From NCBI RefSeq assembly GCF_000002875.2, contig NC_009402.2, forward strand, positions 363,403-427,402: a stretch of 64,000 nt of DNA, in the 5' to 3' direction. Positions 1 through 9,686 of the stretch are shown one piece after another. This stretch comes from Leishmania infantum JPCM5. Its lineage: Eukaryota; Euglenozoa; Kinetoplastea; Trypanosomatida; Trypanosomatidae. The notes under the pieces were generated by a model, which saw nothing but the letters and a program-made list of their open reading frames with translations, did no database searches and was not told where the DNA came from. The translations under genes were made by a program, and so were the position numbers. How positions within the stretch are numbered: the stretch's first letter is position 1; each line of letters begins with the position of its first letter.

Positions 1-1518
1 AATGACATTACCATCTACATAACCGAGGTGGTTCAACTGCCTCCCGCGGCAGTGCAGCGCGACCGGAAACCGTCACCGCGGAGCAACGCGAACCTTAGCG
101 TCAACATCGAGGGGACAGTAGAGATGGAGACGTGTGTCATGAATAGCTACCGCTTTCTGCTCAAATTGGCCGGTCACGTGCGCAGCTCCTTGTTCGACGC
201 CGAGCGCGCCCCGACGAGTCCGCGCAGCTCGCGGCATCGCGTGCTCTCTCTGCAGGCAAGCAACGCGCCATCAGACGACTCCCTTTTCACGCACCTTAGC
301 AGCAACTACGGCCTTTCAGCGTCCTCGAACAACCACGGCAGCGGCGGCAGTCAGCGGCACGGGCCGTCGCTCGTCATCACAGCCGTGGACCCCATTGTGG
401 ATGCGTACGAGGCAGACGCCACCGGCGCGCTTGCCTTCACCCCGGCGTGCGTCGGGGACAGTGTGTTGTGCCGCTTTACGTGTGTCGCGTCCATCGGCAC
501 GGCCGAGGGCGCCGGCAGCACGCCAGTGCGCTCCAGAGGCGTCCCCTCCTCCCTGTCACCGCCTTCCTCGATGGTGAGCTCACCCCTGCCGTCTGGCGAC
601 ACTGGTCTCGGAAACATCGTCGTGCGACGTTGCATTTTCGAGTCGGATGGCGAAACGGCCTACTGCCAACGGCTGACAGTGGAATTGGAGTTCGTTCGCC
701 CCGTCTTTGGCGCGCGAGTCCTCATCCGACTGCCGAGCCGCCACTGCCGTCTTCACCACAGCCACACCGGCGGCGTTGGCAGCGTCACTCAACTGCTCCA
801 CCAGCCACGAAAGTGCGTGTGGGACATCGGCGCAGTGTCCGAGGAGATGTGCACCCTGTCCAGCGACGGCACTGCCACTTCGGGGACATCGGAAGGAGTC
901 TCTGAAGATGACTTGATGCCCGGCGCCGTGATCCCGGCCGCGCCCTGGTCGTCTGCGGCGAAGTCGCTCGCGACGCTAGAGCTCGTCTTCGAGCAGGCCC
1001 CACCTGCGCTCTCCTTTGGTGAGGACGACGAGGAGGCGGAGGCGACAGACAGCGAAGACGACAATGATAATCGCTTTAGCAGCACCGGCAGCGCCGGCAG
1101 CGGTCACACACACAGCCGGCATCGCCAGTCGGTCAGTAGCAGGAGCAGCAGCACTAGAAGGGCACTGACGGCGGCGGCTAGCACCACAGGTCGTGCTTGC
1201 AAGCGCGAGGAACGGGGGCGCAAGGCGAGCGAGAAAGCCGCACGTATCAGAGAGGGCGGGAGCAGCACAAGCATGCGGGCCGCTGGCGGCGAAGGTGTTC
1301 CGGCAGTAGAGCTGGTGTTTAGCGTGAATCAGCTGCTCTCCGGCACATCCGTGAAGAAGCTGCAGGTTGTCGAGGAGCGGCCAAACTGGACACCTCGCAG
1401 CCGGCTCGATCGCCTCCTCTTCCGTCGTGTAGTTCCGGGGCTGGAGAAGTTGAAGCTGAAGAAGTACGCGCACTACACAACGTGGTTTGTGCAGCCTGTA
1501 GCGGTGTCACAGTTGTAG
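1..1518 (+). CDS. Adaptor protein complex mu (medium) subunit, divergent; 5' end outside window
   Basis: The reading frame is open from base 1, so the N-terminus lies upstream; 505 residues are visible. The first visible residues (DITIYITEVVQL, then NLSVNIEGTVEMETCV) match the start of the mu homology domain, where other mu chains have a VDVIEKVN-like strand followed by a GTI-K-K segment. A later CVWDIGAVSEE segment fits the WKIK strand, and the end (SVKKLQVVEE to KKYAHYTTWF) fits the closing strands of mu proteins, although the usual terminal YETR-like ending is altered. The domain is inflated by low-complexity inserts, including an acidic run near residues 340-360 and Ser/Arg-rich stretches. 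Mu subunits select tyrosine-based cargo signals for clathrin/adaptor vesicles at the Golgi or endosomes. Which complex (AP-1 to AP-5) cannot be told from this part; the divergence argues against AP-1 or AP-2. The mu fold assignment is fairly secure and the subtype is open. Confidence 0.6.
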   Translation, partial: NDITIYITEVVQLPPAAVQRDRKPSPRSNANLSVNIEGTVEMETCVMNSYRFLLKLAGHVRSSLFDAERAPTSPRSSRHRVLSLQASNAPSDDSLFTHLSSNYGLSASSNNHGSGGSQRHGPSLVITAVDPIVDAYEADATGALAFTPACVGDSVLCRFTCVASIGTAEGAGSTPVRSRGVPSSLSPPSSMVSSPLPSGDTGLGNIVVRRCIFESDGETAYCQRLTVELEFVRPVFGARVLIRLPSRHCRLHHSHTGGVGSVTQLLHQPRKCVWDIGAVSEEMCTLSSDGTATSGTSEGVSEDDLMPGAVIPAAPWSSAAKSLATLELVFEQAPPALSFGEDDEEAEATDSEDDNDNRFSSTGSAGSGHTHSRHRQSVSSRSSSTRRALTAAASTTGRACKREERGRKASEKAARIREGGSSTSMRAAGGEGVPAVELVFSVNQLLSGTSVKKLQVVEERPNWTPRSRLDRLLFRRVVPGLEKLKLKKYAHYTTWFVQPVAVSQL

Positions 1519-2660
1519 GGACTTGCTTCCTATTCCGCAGACCACCATTCCTGCACTCTAACACTCCTTCGCAAAGGTCACATGAACGTGCTGGAGAGAG
1601 GGTATCGTCGCCGTTGGAGAAGGGGGGAAGGTGTATGGTGGCAAGGGGCGCGGACGGAAAGAGGGGGTTGGTGGGCGGTGTCCTTGTGTGCTCCCTGCAC
1701 CGTGGTGGTGGTGTTTGTTTGCCTCTCCGACTCGGCATGCGCTAGGCAGACGCATGACTGCGCGTGAGTGCGTGCGTCGCTCTTCTGTCTCTCACCTAGG
1801 CCCCTCCCCCTTCCCTTTCCGGGCTGTGCCTCGACCATCACTCGCGAATCTTTACTCTCCAGCCTGTTGCTCCGTTGTCTGTGTACGCAGGTGAGTTGCC
1901 TCGACGCAGATGGGCCAGCGATGCATCACCTCTCCACACTTTGTTGCCTTGGCGGTGCGCATCGTCGCCCGCGCACGCACGCAAACGCAACCGGGTGCAG
2001 GCACTGCAGCGCACACACCACTGAAAGGTGGTGGGGAGACGATGGGCTGGATGTCAACAATGTCGGTGGGGTTGTAGGTGTTGGATGGCGGAGGGGAGGG
2101 GGCGTGCGCACCACCACTGGCTTCCGGAAGGGGGAGGAGCATGCCTTGTGGTGTTGTAGGGGCTCTCACCGTTGCTCAGTAGCCGTACATGTGCGTGCCT
2201 GTGTGGATGGGTCGGTCTCCGTTTTTCATGTTATCATATAACACTTACAACGCGGGGCAAACAGAAAACGCCGCAGCACTTTTCCTATGCGAGCACGTGG
2301 TGCTAGCGCTGCCCCCTGCTTGTCTGCTCTGGTGTGGCCAGAAGGCGGAACGGTATGTGGCATCGTCGACGACGCCAAGAAGGGCGAGAAGCCTGCATGA
2401 GGTTCAGCGGCCGTCATGTCGCTTCCCCTTTCACTGGTTCTTCCTCGCTCGGATGCGTCCCTCGCGTTGCGGGAAGCCCATCATGCTCGTTGTGGTGCCT
2501 CTCCCACTCGATCCTGCTCCTCCGTCTCCTCTCCCTTTCTCGACATCTCCATCCCTATCCCTGTGGACCCCTCTCGCCCCGGCGGCATCTGATGACATCA
2601 TCTCCGCGAGTGCACCGCTTTGTGTGTGTATGTGTGTGTGTGTGATATTTCGCTGCTGTC
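1519..2660 (+). other. Intergenic: 3' UTR of mu gene and 5' flank of PPWD1-like gene
   Basis: No credible gene. The left part is GT-rich with small spurious frames. A pyrimidine-rich stretch at about 2505-2580 is the likely trans-splicing signal, and a TG microsatellite (about 2622-2643) lies just before the next start codon. Confidence 0.6.
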
Positions 2661-5600
2661 ATGGCATCTTATGGGAGCAGCGACGAGGAGGATGATGACT
2701 TCAGCCCGGTCATCCCCTCGGCTGTTATCGCTGCCTCTGCCGTGAACGCTGCCGCGGCGTCCACACCGACACCAATCGGCACAGACACCTCTTCACCAGC
2801 GCTAAAGAGGGAGAGGAAAGACGAGAGTGGGGCGCACCTCACGCCAAAAGCGAGCAGCAGCGCTGCTGCACCTCCGTCTCCGTCATCACCGTCGGCGGCA
2901 CTTGTGGGCAACGCGGCGCAGAGAGCAGCGGAGACACCTGAAGTGGCATGGGAACGCTATCGGCGTCAGCAACTGCCGTGCGCGCCCCTGTACGAACGCA
3001 GTTTTCTGCATACGTCACTGCAAAACGCGCATGACGCCTTTGCCGCAGCGGCGTCAGCTCCTGCGCACACAGTGTCTCCCGTCGCGGCTCAGACGGTGCA
3101 TGATATGTGCGTCCATCTCGACTCGCTCGGTGCGCTGGTTGCCACCATCGATGCAGCGGGTGTTGTGCGCGTCTGGCGCAAGCTGCCGAGCGGTCTCTTC
3201 TTCATTGCGGAGCTGGACAAGGTATTTCTGCCAGCTCGCAGTGTCGCCGCCGCTGGCCACGAGCGCCGCACGTGTCACTACTGGGCGCATGCCTACACGG
3301 CCCTGCAGATGCTGGTGTTTGTGTGCACGGAGGAAGAAGAGGTGGAGGTCGACCACGGCAACGTGCGTCGCATGGAATCGAATGATAACGGATCGTCCTC
3401 ATCTGCGCCCGCAGTCCAGGCGCCGCTGAGCACAGTGCGGGTGCATATGCGTCAGGTCAACCCTATCACCCTCACCGTGGAGGAACGCGACTCCTTCACC
3501 TTTCAGGCCCCGGTGCAGCGAGTCGCCAGTGCCGCAGCCACTGTAGCGGACACGGCGCAGCGCAGGAACGACGAAGGCGCGCGTTGGACCCCTCGCACCT
3601 CTCTCGCCTACACTCGGCGACCAGCCTTCCTTACGCATCAGTACACGCCTCACATCGCCTTCTTCGTAACGCTGCCGGCGACGCCTGGTGCGACGGGCGG
3701 TGGTAACGGCGTCGTTCTGTGCCCTTGCTTCGCCTCCGCCATGTCGGCGGGCAGTCGTTCCGATCATACGGCGGGTGCCGCTCGCAGCTACGTGCCGGCC
3801 CGGCTCAGCGTAGCAAACGCGATCGTGGCGTGCGCGCAGCAGGGATGGGAGCTGGAGCGGACCGGCACCTCTGCCTGCGTCGTGGTGGACTCTGCTGGTG
3901 TTGTTGACTACTGCACCATCGAGGCGGCCGCCGAGGCAGCGACGACGGCGGCGACATTCCCCTCGACTGCGTTGGGAAGGCGGACCCTGAAAGTGATGGC
4001 GGGTCTTGCGGCGGTGCCGCCCACGTCACGCGAGGCGCGCGTGTGGCGGCGGTGGATATGTTTTGACCGCCGGCAGCGGACAGGCTTCTTCAGCCTCATA
4101 CGGGATGCTCAGCAAGCGCTCAAGGCGCGTAAAGAGGACGAGAACGAAACAGCCGCAGGCAAGGCGGCCGACGCCGTCGCCGCTGCCGATGTGCAGGTGC
4201 TGCCGGCAGCGGTGCAACTCACACCCGACGGTCGGCACGTGTTGGTGTGGAGCTTCCGGTTTCTCCGAGTTGCAGCGGCGTCGTCGCAGCCCGCCTCACG
4301 GATCCCGTCTACGGAGCGGCGCTATGAGGTAACCGTCGAGTCATGCATGCATCTGTTGGACTTCACGGCTGGCGTGTGCATCGGCCGGCACACCGAACCC
4401 CTCGGCGTCTTTGCAACTAGCGAGGACATTGTGTTTGGGGCCACGGCATGGGCGGACTACGTTCAGCTCCGCGGCCGCGCTCTGGCACTGCGCCTACACG
4501 TGGAGCCGTCCGCAGCTGCGAACAACCAGTTCTACGTCCTGGTGCCTGAGTTGCCGCTAGAGCAACTGCTTGGCGTTGCCGCTGTGTCGCGCGAGGCGGC
4601 GGAGGTGGCCCCGGCGGAAGTTGCTGGACGCGTGGTGCATGTGTATGAGGTGACCCTCGAGGCGGCAGCCGCGTCGTCGCCGAGCGCCGCGCAGTCGTCG
4701 GCCACAGTGAGGCGGCTGTCACACGAGCCGGGTGAGTGGGAGGCGATCATCAGGCGGGGTGCAGAGCATCCACGGCATGCATCACACCACGACGTCGGTG
4801 ATGTCAGGAAAGACCGGTGCTATAGTGGTCTGGCAACCTCGCAGCCTACATGGGGAGTGCTGCGCCTCCTGTCTCCCAACGAGTACGCCCTCACAGTCAA
4901 CGAAGAGAGCCAAGCTCGCCATGAGGCTCACGGCTGCGCGACGGCGACGGCGACGGCTGGGGTGCACCCAGGCCTGGCGCTCTGTCGCGCCCCGCTAATG
5001 CTTCTTCGCCGCGCCGTGACCGCGTCGCAGGATTTGAAGAACTTAGTTGCCGCCTCCCCTGTCGGGGCTGCGTTAGGGGCGGACGCGCGCAAACATCTCT
5101 TCGCGACCCCCAGGGCTCATGTCACCACCGGCGGGGCGGCATCAGGGGAGGTGCTGCTGCTCTCTTCCAGCGCGGACGTGTCCGCAGCGGCGCTGCTGGT
5201 GTACTCTAGCGAGCTACCGTGGGGCAGTGCCGCCCTGGGGCGCGTGCTTTCCGAGACCGCGCCGCCGCAGACCGAGGAGGAGCTCACTGAGGAGGGGCGA
5301 CGTCTTCAGGAGCAGCTGCGACAGAAAAGCTTCGTCGATGCGCTGCGCGAGCTACACCGTGGACGTGACGACGCATGCGGAACACTCCTGCTGGCCACTG
5401 TGGCCCCGCAGAGCTCTAGCGCCGCGGTGGCACTTGGGGGTGCGGGCGAAGCAGCCTCCACGAGCCCAAGCGCTACTGCGGATGTGGCCGGCAGCACCAG
5501 CGGTGGTGGGGTGCCACCGGGGAAGACTACAGAAGCGGCTGCAACGACCTCGGTGAGAGTCGATGCCGCGCGAAGGGCCGCAACCGTAACGGACGAAGAA

Positions 5601-6164
5601 GCCGCGGTGCGCGCCCTGCTAAAGGACCTAACCCCGCCCCTCAGTGCATCTTCGCCGCCGGTGGCGCTCGTGCACGTGCGTGGCTACGGCTCCATCCGGG
5701 TGCACCTGCTCCCCAGCATTGCGCCGCTGGCGACCGACAACTTTGTGCGCCTGGCACGACGCCACTACTACGACCGGCTCACCTTCCACCGGGTCATTCC
5801 AGCCGCGATTGTGCAAGGCGGATGCCCGCGAGGCGACGGGACCGGCGGCGAGAGCGCCTTCGCTGACGGGGCGCCGTTCAGCGACGAAGGGCTGACACTC
5901 TTTCCTTTCTTCTCCCACACGGCCAACCCGCTGTGCTGCTGGCTGTGCATGGCGAACGCGGGGCCCAACACGAACGGGTCGCAGTTCTTCTTCACCGTGC
6001 CCGGCGGCGAGGCGATGCCGTGGTTGGACGGGCACCACACCGTCTTCGGGTACGCCGTCGAGGGGCTTGACGTGGTGCGCGCCATGAGCATGGCAGCACG
6101 CGACGATGAGGACAAGCCGCTCTCGCCCATCATAATGGAGCGGGTGGATGTGCTGTCTGCCTAG
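2661..6164 (+). CDS. PPWD1-like protein: degenerate WD-repeat region plus C-terminal cyclophilin PPIase domain
   Basis: 1167 aa. The N-terminal motif LPCAPLYERSFLHTS, followed by a first WD-like blade (GVVRVWRK), closely resembles the start of the PPWD1 family, in which WD repeats precede a cyclophilin domain. Residues about 1001-1167 are the cyclophilin domain: FHRVIP at 1042-1047, Q1052-G-G, NGSQFFF (Q1108, F1109, F1110) and WLDGHH (W1121, H1126). These correspond to CypA R55, Q63, Q111, F113, W121 and H126. The CypA F60 position is alanine (A1049), so the active-site pocket is altered. PPWD1 in other eukaryotes is a nuclear, spliceosome-associated prolyl isomerase; that role here is inferred from the family. 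Length is well above the roughly 650 aa of human PPWD1 because of Ala/Ser/Thr-rich inserts, and most WD blades are hard to recognise. The ATG follows a pyrimidine tract and TG repeat, and the adjacent acidic start (GSSDEEDDD) is typical of nuclear proteins. Confidence 0.85.
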   Translation: MASYGSSDEEDDDFSPVIPSAVIAASAVNAAAASTPTPIGTDTSSPALKRERKDESGAHLTPKASSSAAAPPSPSSPSAALVGNAAQRAAETPEVAWERYRRQQLPCAPLYERSFLHTSLQNAHDAFAAAASAPAHTVSPVAAQTVHDMCVHLDSLGALVATIDAAGVVRVWRKLPSGLFFIAELDKVFLPARSVAAAGHERRTCHYWAHAYTALQMLVFVCTEEEEVEVDHGNVRRMESNDNGSSSSAPAVQAPLSTVRVHMRQVNPITLTVEERDSFTFQAPVQRVASAAATVADTAQRRNDEGARWTPRTSLAYTRRPAFLTHQYTPHIAFFVTLPATPGATGGGNGVVLCPCFASAMSAGSRSDHTAGAARSYVPARLSVANAIVACAQQGWELERTGTSACVVVDSAGVVDYCTIEAAAEAATTAATFPSTALGRRTLKVMAGLAAVPPTSREARVWRRWICFDRRQRTGFFSLIRDAQQALKARKEDENETAAGKAADAVAAADVQVLPAAVQLTPDGRHVLVWSFRFLRVAAASSQPASRIPSTERRYEVTVESCMHLLDFTAGVCIGRHTEPLGVFATSEDIVFGATAWADYVQLRGRALALRLHVEPSAAANNQFYVLVPELPLEQLLGVAAVSREAAEVAPAEVAGRVVHVYEVTLEAAAASSPSAAQSSATVRRLSHEPGEWEAIIRRGAEHPRHASHHDVGDVRKDRCYSGLATSQPTWGVLRLLSPNEYALTVNEESQARHEAHGCATATATAGVHPGLALCRAPLMLLRRAVTASQDLKNLVAASPVGAALGADARKHLFATPRAHVTTGGAASGEVLLLSSSADVSAAALLVYSSELPWGSAALGRVLSETAPPQTEEELTEEGRRLQEQLRQKSFVDALRELHRGRDDACGTLLLATVAPQSSSAAVALGGAGEAASTSPSATADVAGSTSGGGVPPGKTTEAAATTSVRVDAARRAATVTDEEAAVRALLKDLTPPLSASSPPVALVHVRGYGSIRVHLLPSIAPLATDNFVRLARRHYYDRLTFHRVIPAAIVQGGCPRGDGTGGESAFADGAPFSDEGLTLFPFFSHTANPLCCWLCMANAGPNTNGSQFFFTVPGGEAMPWLDGHHTVFGYAVEGLDVVRAMSMAARDDEDKPLSPIIMERVDVLSA

Positions 6165-6709
6165 AAACAGCTGTCGCACGACGAGTAGAGTTGCGCTCAA
6201 CTAAAAGCTCGTTGTGCGCGCGTGCGTGTGCATGTGTGATCACGTCAGTATTGCCTGAGTCGGTATGCGATGTCGCACACGGGCGAATAACTCTAACACA
6301 TGCGCGGGCACCTCTTACACGAAAAGAAGGCGACGTAAGAAGAGGGCAGCGGCTACCGACACAAGCAGACGTTGCGGTGCCGTCCTCACGCAGCCTCCGC
6401 CTCCCCCTCGTGAATGCGCAAGAGCCGCGCTGCTCGTCTTACCTTTATTGCTGTGGCGTCGCTTCATGTTTTGACGCTCTCCCCCTTGTACCGGATCTCC
6501 CTCTCACCCACATCCTCCCCTCTGTGCGCTTGCATCGAGCCTGCGTTGTAGAAGTTATACGCAAACATACAGCCGCTTATTCTCTTGCTGCTTCGCGCCC
6601 TTGCTCTGCCTTTGAACGCCCCAGCTGTGAGCCTCAGTGCAAGAATCCTCAACCACAAGCAAGCGCATCCACCCCAACACACGCACAGAGAGAAGGAGAG
6701 CGCGCCACC
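6165..6709 (+). other. Intergenic: PPWD1-like 3' UTR and RAB7 5' flank
   Basis: No gene seen. A pyrimidine-rich segment at about 6473-6530 is a candidate trans-splicing signal for RAB7. The frame of RAB7 happens to stay open upstream through this spacer, but the translation is low complexity and unrelated to Rab proteins. Confidence 0.6.
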
Positions 6710-7381
6710 ATGTCGATGAAGCGGCAGTTGCTGAAGATCATCATCCTGGGCGACAGCGGCGTCGGCAAGACGTCGCTCATGCATCAGTACGTGAACCACA
6801 TATTTGACAACCGCTACAAGGCAACCATCGGCGCTGACTTCCTTTCGAAGGACGTGGAGGTGAACGGGCGCGTGGTAACGCTGCAGATCTGGGACACAGC
6901 CGGGCAGGAGCGGTTCCAGTCGCTCGGCTCCGCCTTCTACCGTGGTGCAGACGCTTGCATCCTTGTCTTTGACGTGACGCAGCAGGAGTCTTTTGCGCAT
7001 GTTGGCTCGTGGCTGGAGGAGTTCAGCATCCAGGCGGGCCGCCGTGACAGCGTGCTGGTGGGCAACAAGACGGACCTGGAGGATCGGCGCCAGGTCGCCA
7101 GTAAGACAGTGCAAGCGTGGTGCGCGAAGCAGAACGCGGAGGCCGCTAATGCGAACAACGGCGCAGGTGCCGGCGCGGGTGATAGTGCGGCGCCAGAGAT
7201 GAAGTACTTCGAGACTTCCGCGAAGGATAACGCCGGCGTCGAGGAAGCCTTCATTGCTGTGGTACAGCTGGCGCTGGCCAGGAAGGCAACGGTTGAGGAG
7301 GCGACACCGATGCCGCAGACGGTGAACCTGAGCCAAGCCCAGCAGGAGCAGGCACCCAGTTCCTCCGCCTGCAGCTGCTAA
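6710..7381 (+). CDS. RAB7: Rab7 small GTPase
   Basis: 223 aa. Rab7 controls late endosome and lysosome traffic, cycling between GTP and GDP forms on membranes. All nucleotide motifs are present: P-loop GDSGVGKTS (14-22), switch I YKATIGADF (36-44), switch II WDTAGQERFQSLG (61-73), NKTD (119-122) and ETSAK near the C-terminus. The start (KRQLLKIIILGDSGVGKTS) and the QAWC segment are Rab7-specific rather than generic Rab. The protein ends in CSC, a dual geranylgeranylation signal. An Ala/Gly/Asn-rich insert of about 20 residues lies between QAWCAKQN and the YFETSAK strand, lengthening the protein over the usual 205-210 aa. The start was placed at the ATG in a good context (gccaccatg), because everything upstream in frame is spacer-like. 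The assignment is firm; Rab7 is on chromosome 18 in L. major as I recall, which fits UGP further along. Confidence 0.97.
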   Translation: MSMKRQLLKIIILGDSGVGKTSLMHQYVNHIFDNRYKATIGADFLSKDVEVNGRVVTLQIWDTAGQERFQSLGSAFYRGADACILVFDVTQQESFAHVGSWLEEFSIQAGRRDSVLVGNKTDLEDRRQVASKTVQAWCAKQNAEAANANNGAGAGAGDSAAPEMKYFETSAKDNAGVEEAFIAVVQLALARKATVEEATPMPQTVNLSQAQQEQAPSSSACSC

Positions 7382-9686
7382 GACTCACGAGCAGACAAAG
7401 AGACGGAGAGGGGTCGTGGCGCACGGACACCCCTGCTGCACGTGTGGGGCAGCTGAGCGTGCGTGAAAGGCTGTCCCTTCCCCTCTCCTGCAGCCCCTTT
7501 ACACGTTTCTGTCTGCCTGCGCGGCAGCTTTTCCGGTGGTCTCGGACGGCGTGGATGCCGAACCTATCCTTTCCAGCACCGCGTGGGTGTGGTCACTTTT
7601 TTTTGGTTGGGGGAGGGAAAGGGAGGAGAGGAGGCACTGTTTTCGTCTCGCTCGCCGCCCTCACTCCCTCGGTATCTCTCTCCTTGCTATGTATGCTTGT
7701 TGCCCCCCCCCCCAGCCACGACCACCTTCCTTTACTTTCTCCTTCGAGCCGCCGTGCCCGTTTCCTTTCTGAGTTTGCCCCTCTCACCACTCCTCCTTCG
7801 CCCCTGCCCCCTCCTCTCCTGCACGGCTCTTTGCATCGCCAGCACCACCAACAGCTCGAACTGTGCCGCTCCGCTCGTAAAAGGCGACGCGAGCGAAACG
7901 ACGTTGCCCAAGCGGCAGAAGACGAGGCGGGGGTAGGAGGCGAGACACGAATAAAAAGACGGAGCGATGAGTGAGCGAGTGGCGCGAACGTGTTTTTGCT
8001 TTCTTCGTGGCTTAGCCTTGCGGAAGGGTCACTGCTATTGTTGATGCGTTTTCCTCGTGGTTGTCGAGTGTTGGGGGTGAGCCTGGTTGGCGAGGCTAGG
8101 TGCCGGTGCACCTCGGCGTCTGTGTTGCGTGCGTTTCTGTATGGGTGGAGTGGGGGGCTACTGCTGGTGGTCTTTGTTGCGGCGATGCCGATGCGGAGGG
8201 TGCGCTATCTGTAGTGGTCGTGGATAGATGCAACGAGGAAGAGGAGAGGGGTAGGGTGCAAAGACATTCATCGACAGGTGTGTGCGTACGGCCGTAACGA
8301 TTGCCTTGATGCGTGCTCTCCCCCCCCCCCTATCCCGTCCCCCTTTGCCGCGTCCTTCACTGCCACGGCCACCTCACATGCTTCAACACGCACGGGCCCG
8401 CTGCGCTCGTTGTTCCACCTCCAGTGAATTGCTTGCTTTGTGGTTCTTTATGCTTGACGTGCTGCGACTTACGTGTATTCCTCCCCTCTCCTTTCATTCC
8501 TCCTTCCTTCCGAATATGCGTTGATTGGCATGGGTGTGCGTTTGCGTGTGTGTGTGTGTGTGCGCGGTGAACTGTGTCTCCTCGCGTCCTCGTTGATCGC
8601 CGCCCCGCCCGCTCCTCCTCCTCCGCATCCATTTTTTTCTTCAAAAAAGCCCCCGAATGCAGCCCTCAGACTCGCCCCCACCCCCTCGGATCACTATATC
8701 CGCACCTCTCACACTCATGTATCGACATTGTGTCTTTCTGCCGCCGTCGGTGAGCGAAGCAACCCATGAGAAAAAGGACGCCGTCCACCCCTTCTCCCAC
8801 TTCCACCCACACCCACATGCTCGCACCTCTCCAAGAAAGCGGCCTCTGTCCCTCGCATGTCGGTGTGTCGGGTGGGAGCTGAGTGGGTAGGTGCTGATGC
8901 CCGCATCGCGCTCTCGCGTCGTCAACCAACAGCTTCCTCTCGCTTCCTCACTTGCTGACGTTCTCGGCCTCTCTTTCCTTTCGAACACGCGCACGCGCAC
9001 AGAAGAAGCAACGAAAGTGAGAAGCACGCCCGTGTACGCGTCGAGGAAGCGGAAAGGACAGGGCGCCGGCGTTCACGTCACTGCGGAGGTCGGAGGCAGC
9101 GTGAACAAGACGCCGACGGCTGCCGTCTTTGCTTCCCCTTGGTTTGCGCTGCAGTTTCTGTGTATGTGGAGGGGAGCACACTGCACCTCCCCCCACCTCC
9201 CTCACAGCACACACACATACACTTAGCTTCCTCTGCTCACTGTGCTGTGGCTGTTGTGGTTGTTGTGGCTCCTGCTGTGGGGCGGAGGAGTACACGTAGA
9301 AGGCGCACGAATCTTAGCGGTTCTGGCCTGCCTCCCCCCACCCCACACACACACACTTGCACCGCCGTATTACACTCTCGCACCCAATCGCAAAGTCTCA
9401 CTCGGCTACGCACTCTTCCTGCTTCACTCTAATCTCACCTGAAACATACACACAAGGAAATCAAAACAGCTGCACTCGTGGTCTTTTCTCTCTCCCTCTC
9501 ACCCTTGAATTTCGTGGCCGCGTGCTCGCGCGTTGTGCGCCTCACTCTCCCTTCCCTAATACACCCACGCACGGAAAGAACGTCGTCGTCGTTGCCGCTG
9601 CCGCCTCTTTTAGAAGCGCCCCTGTCTGTGCCTGTGTGTGTCCGTGTTGCTCTCGACTCCGCTTCTTCGGTCTTTCTATTTGCATA
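7382..9686 (+). other. Long intergenic region between RAB7 and ALG1
   Basis: 2.3 kb without a credible gene. It is strongly CT-rich with homopolymer C runs (C11 at 7703-7713 and at 8320-8330), several TG and CA microsatellites, and repeated pyrimidine tracts, for example about 7640-7690, 7780-7830 and 9482-9512. It probably comprises a long RAB7 3' UTR and the ALG1 5' UTR. I see no tRNA or snoRNA signature. Confidence 0.55.

Noticed and set aside
6191..6709. A 173-residue N-terminal extension of Rab7
   Set aside because: The upstream sequence is spacer-like, contains the pyrimidine tract needed for trans-splicing, and no Rab7 has such an extension. The ATG at 6710 gives the canonical start.
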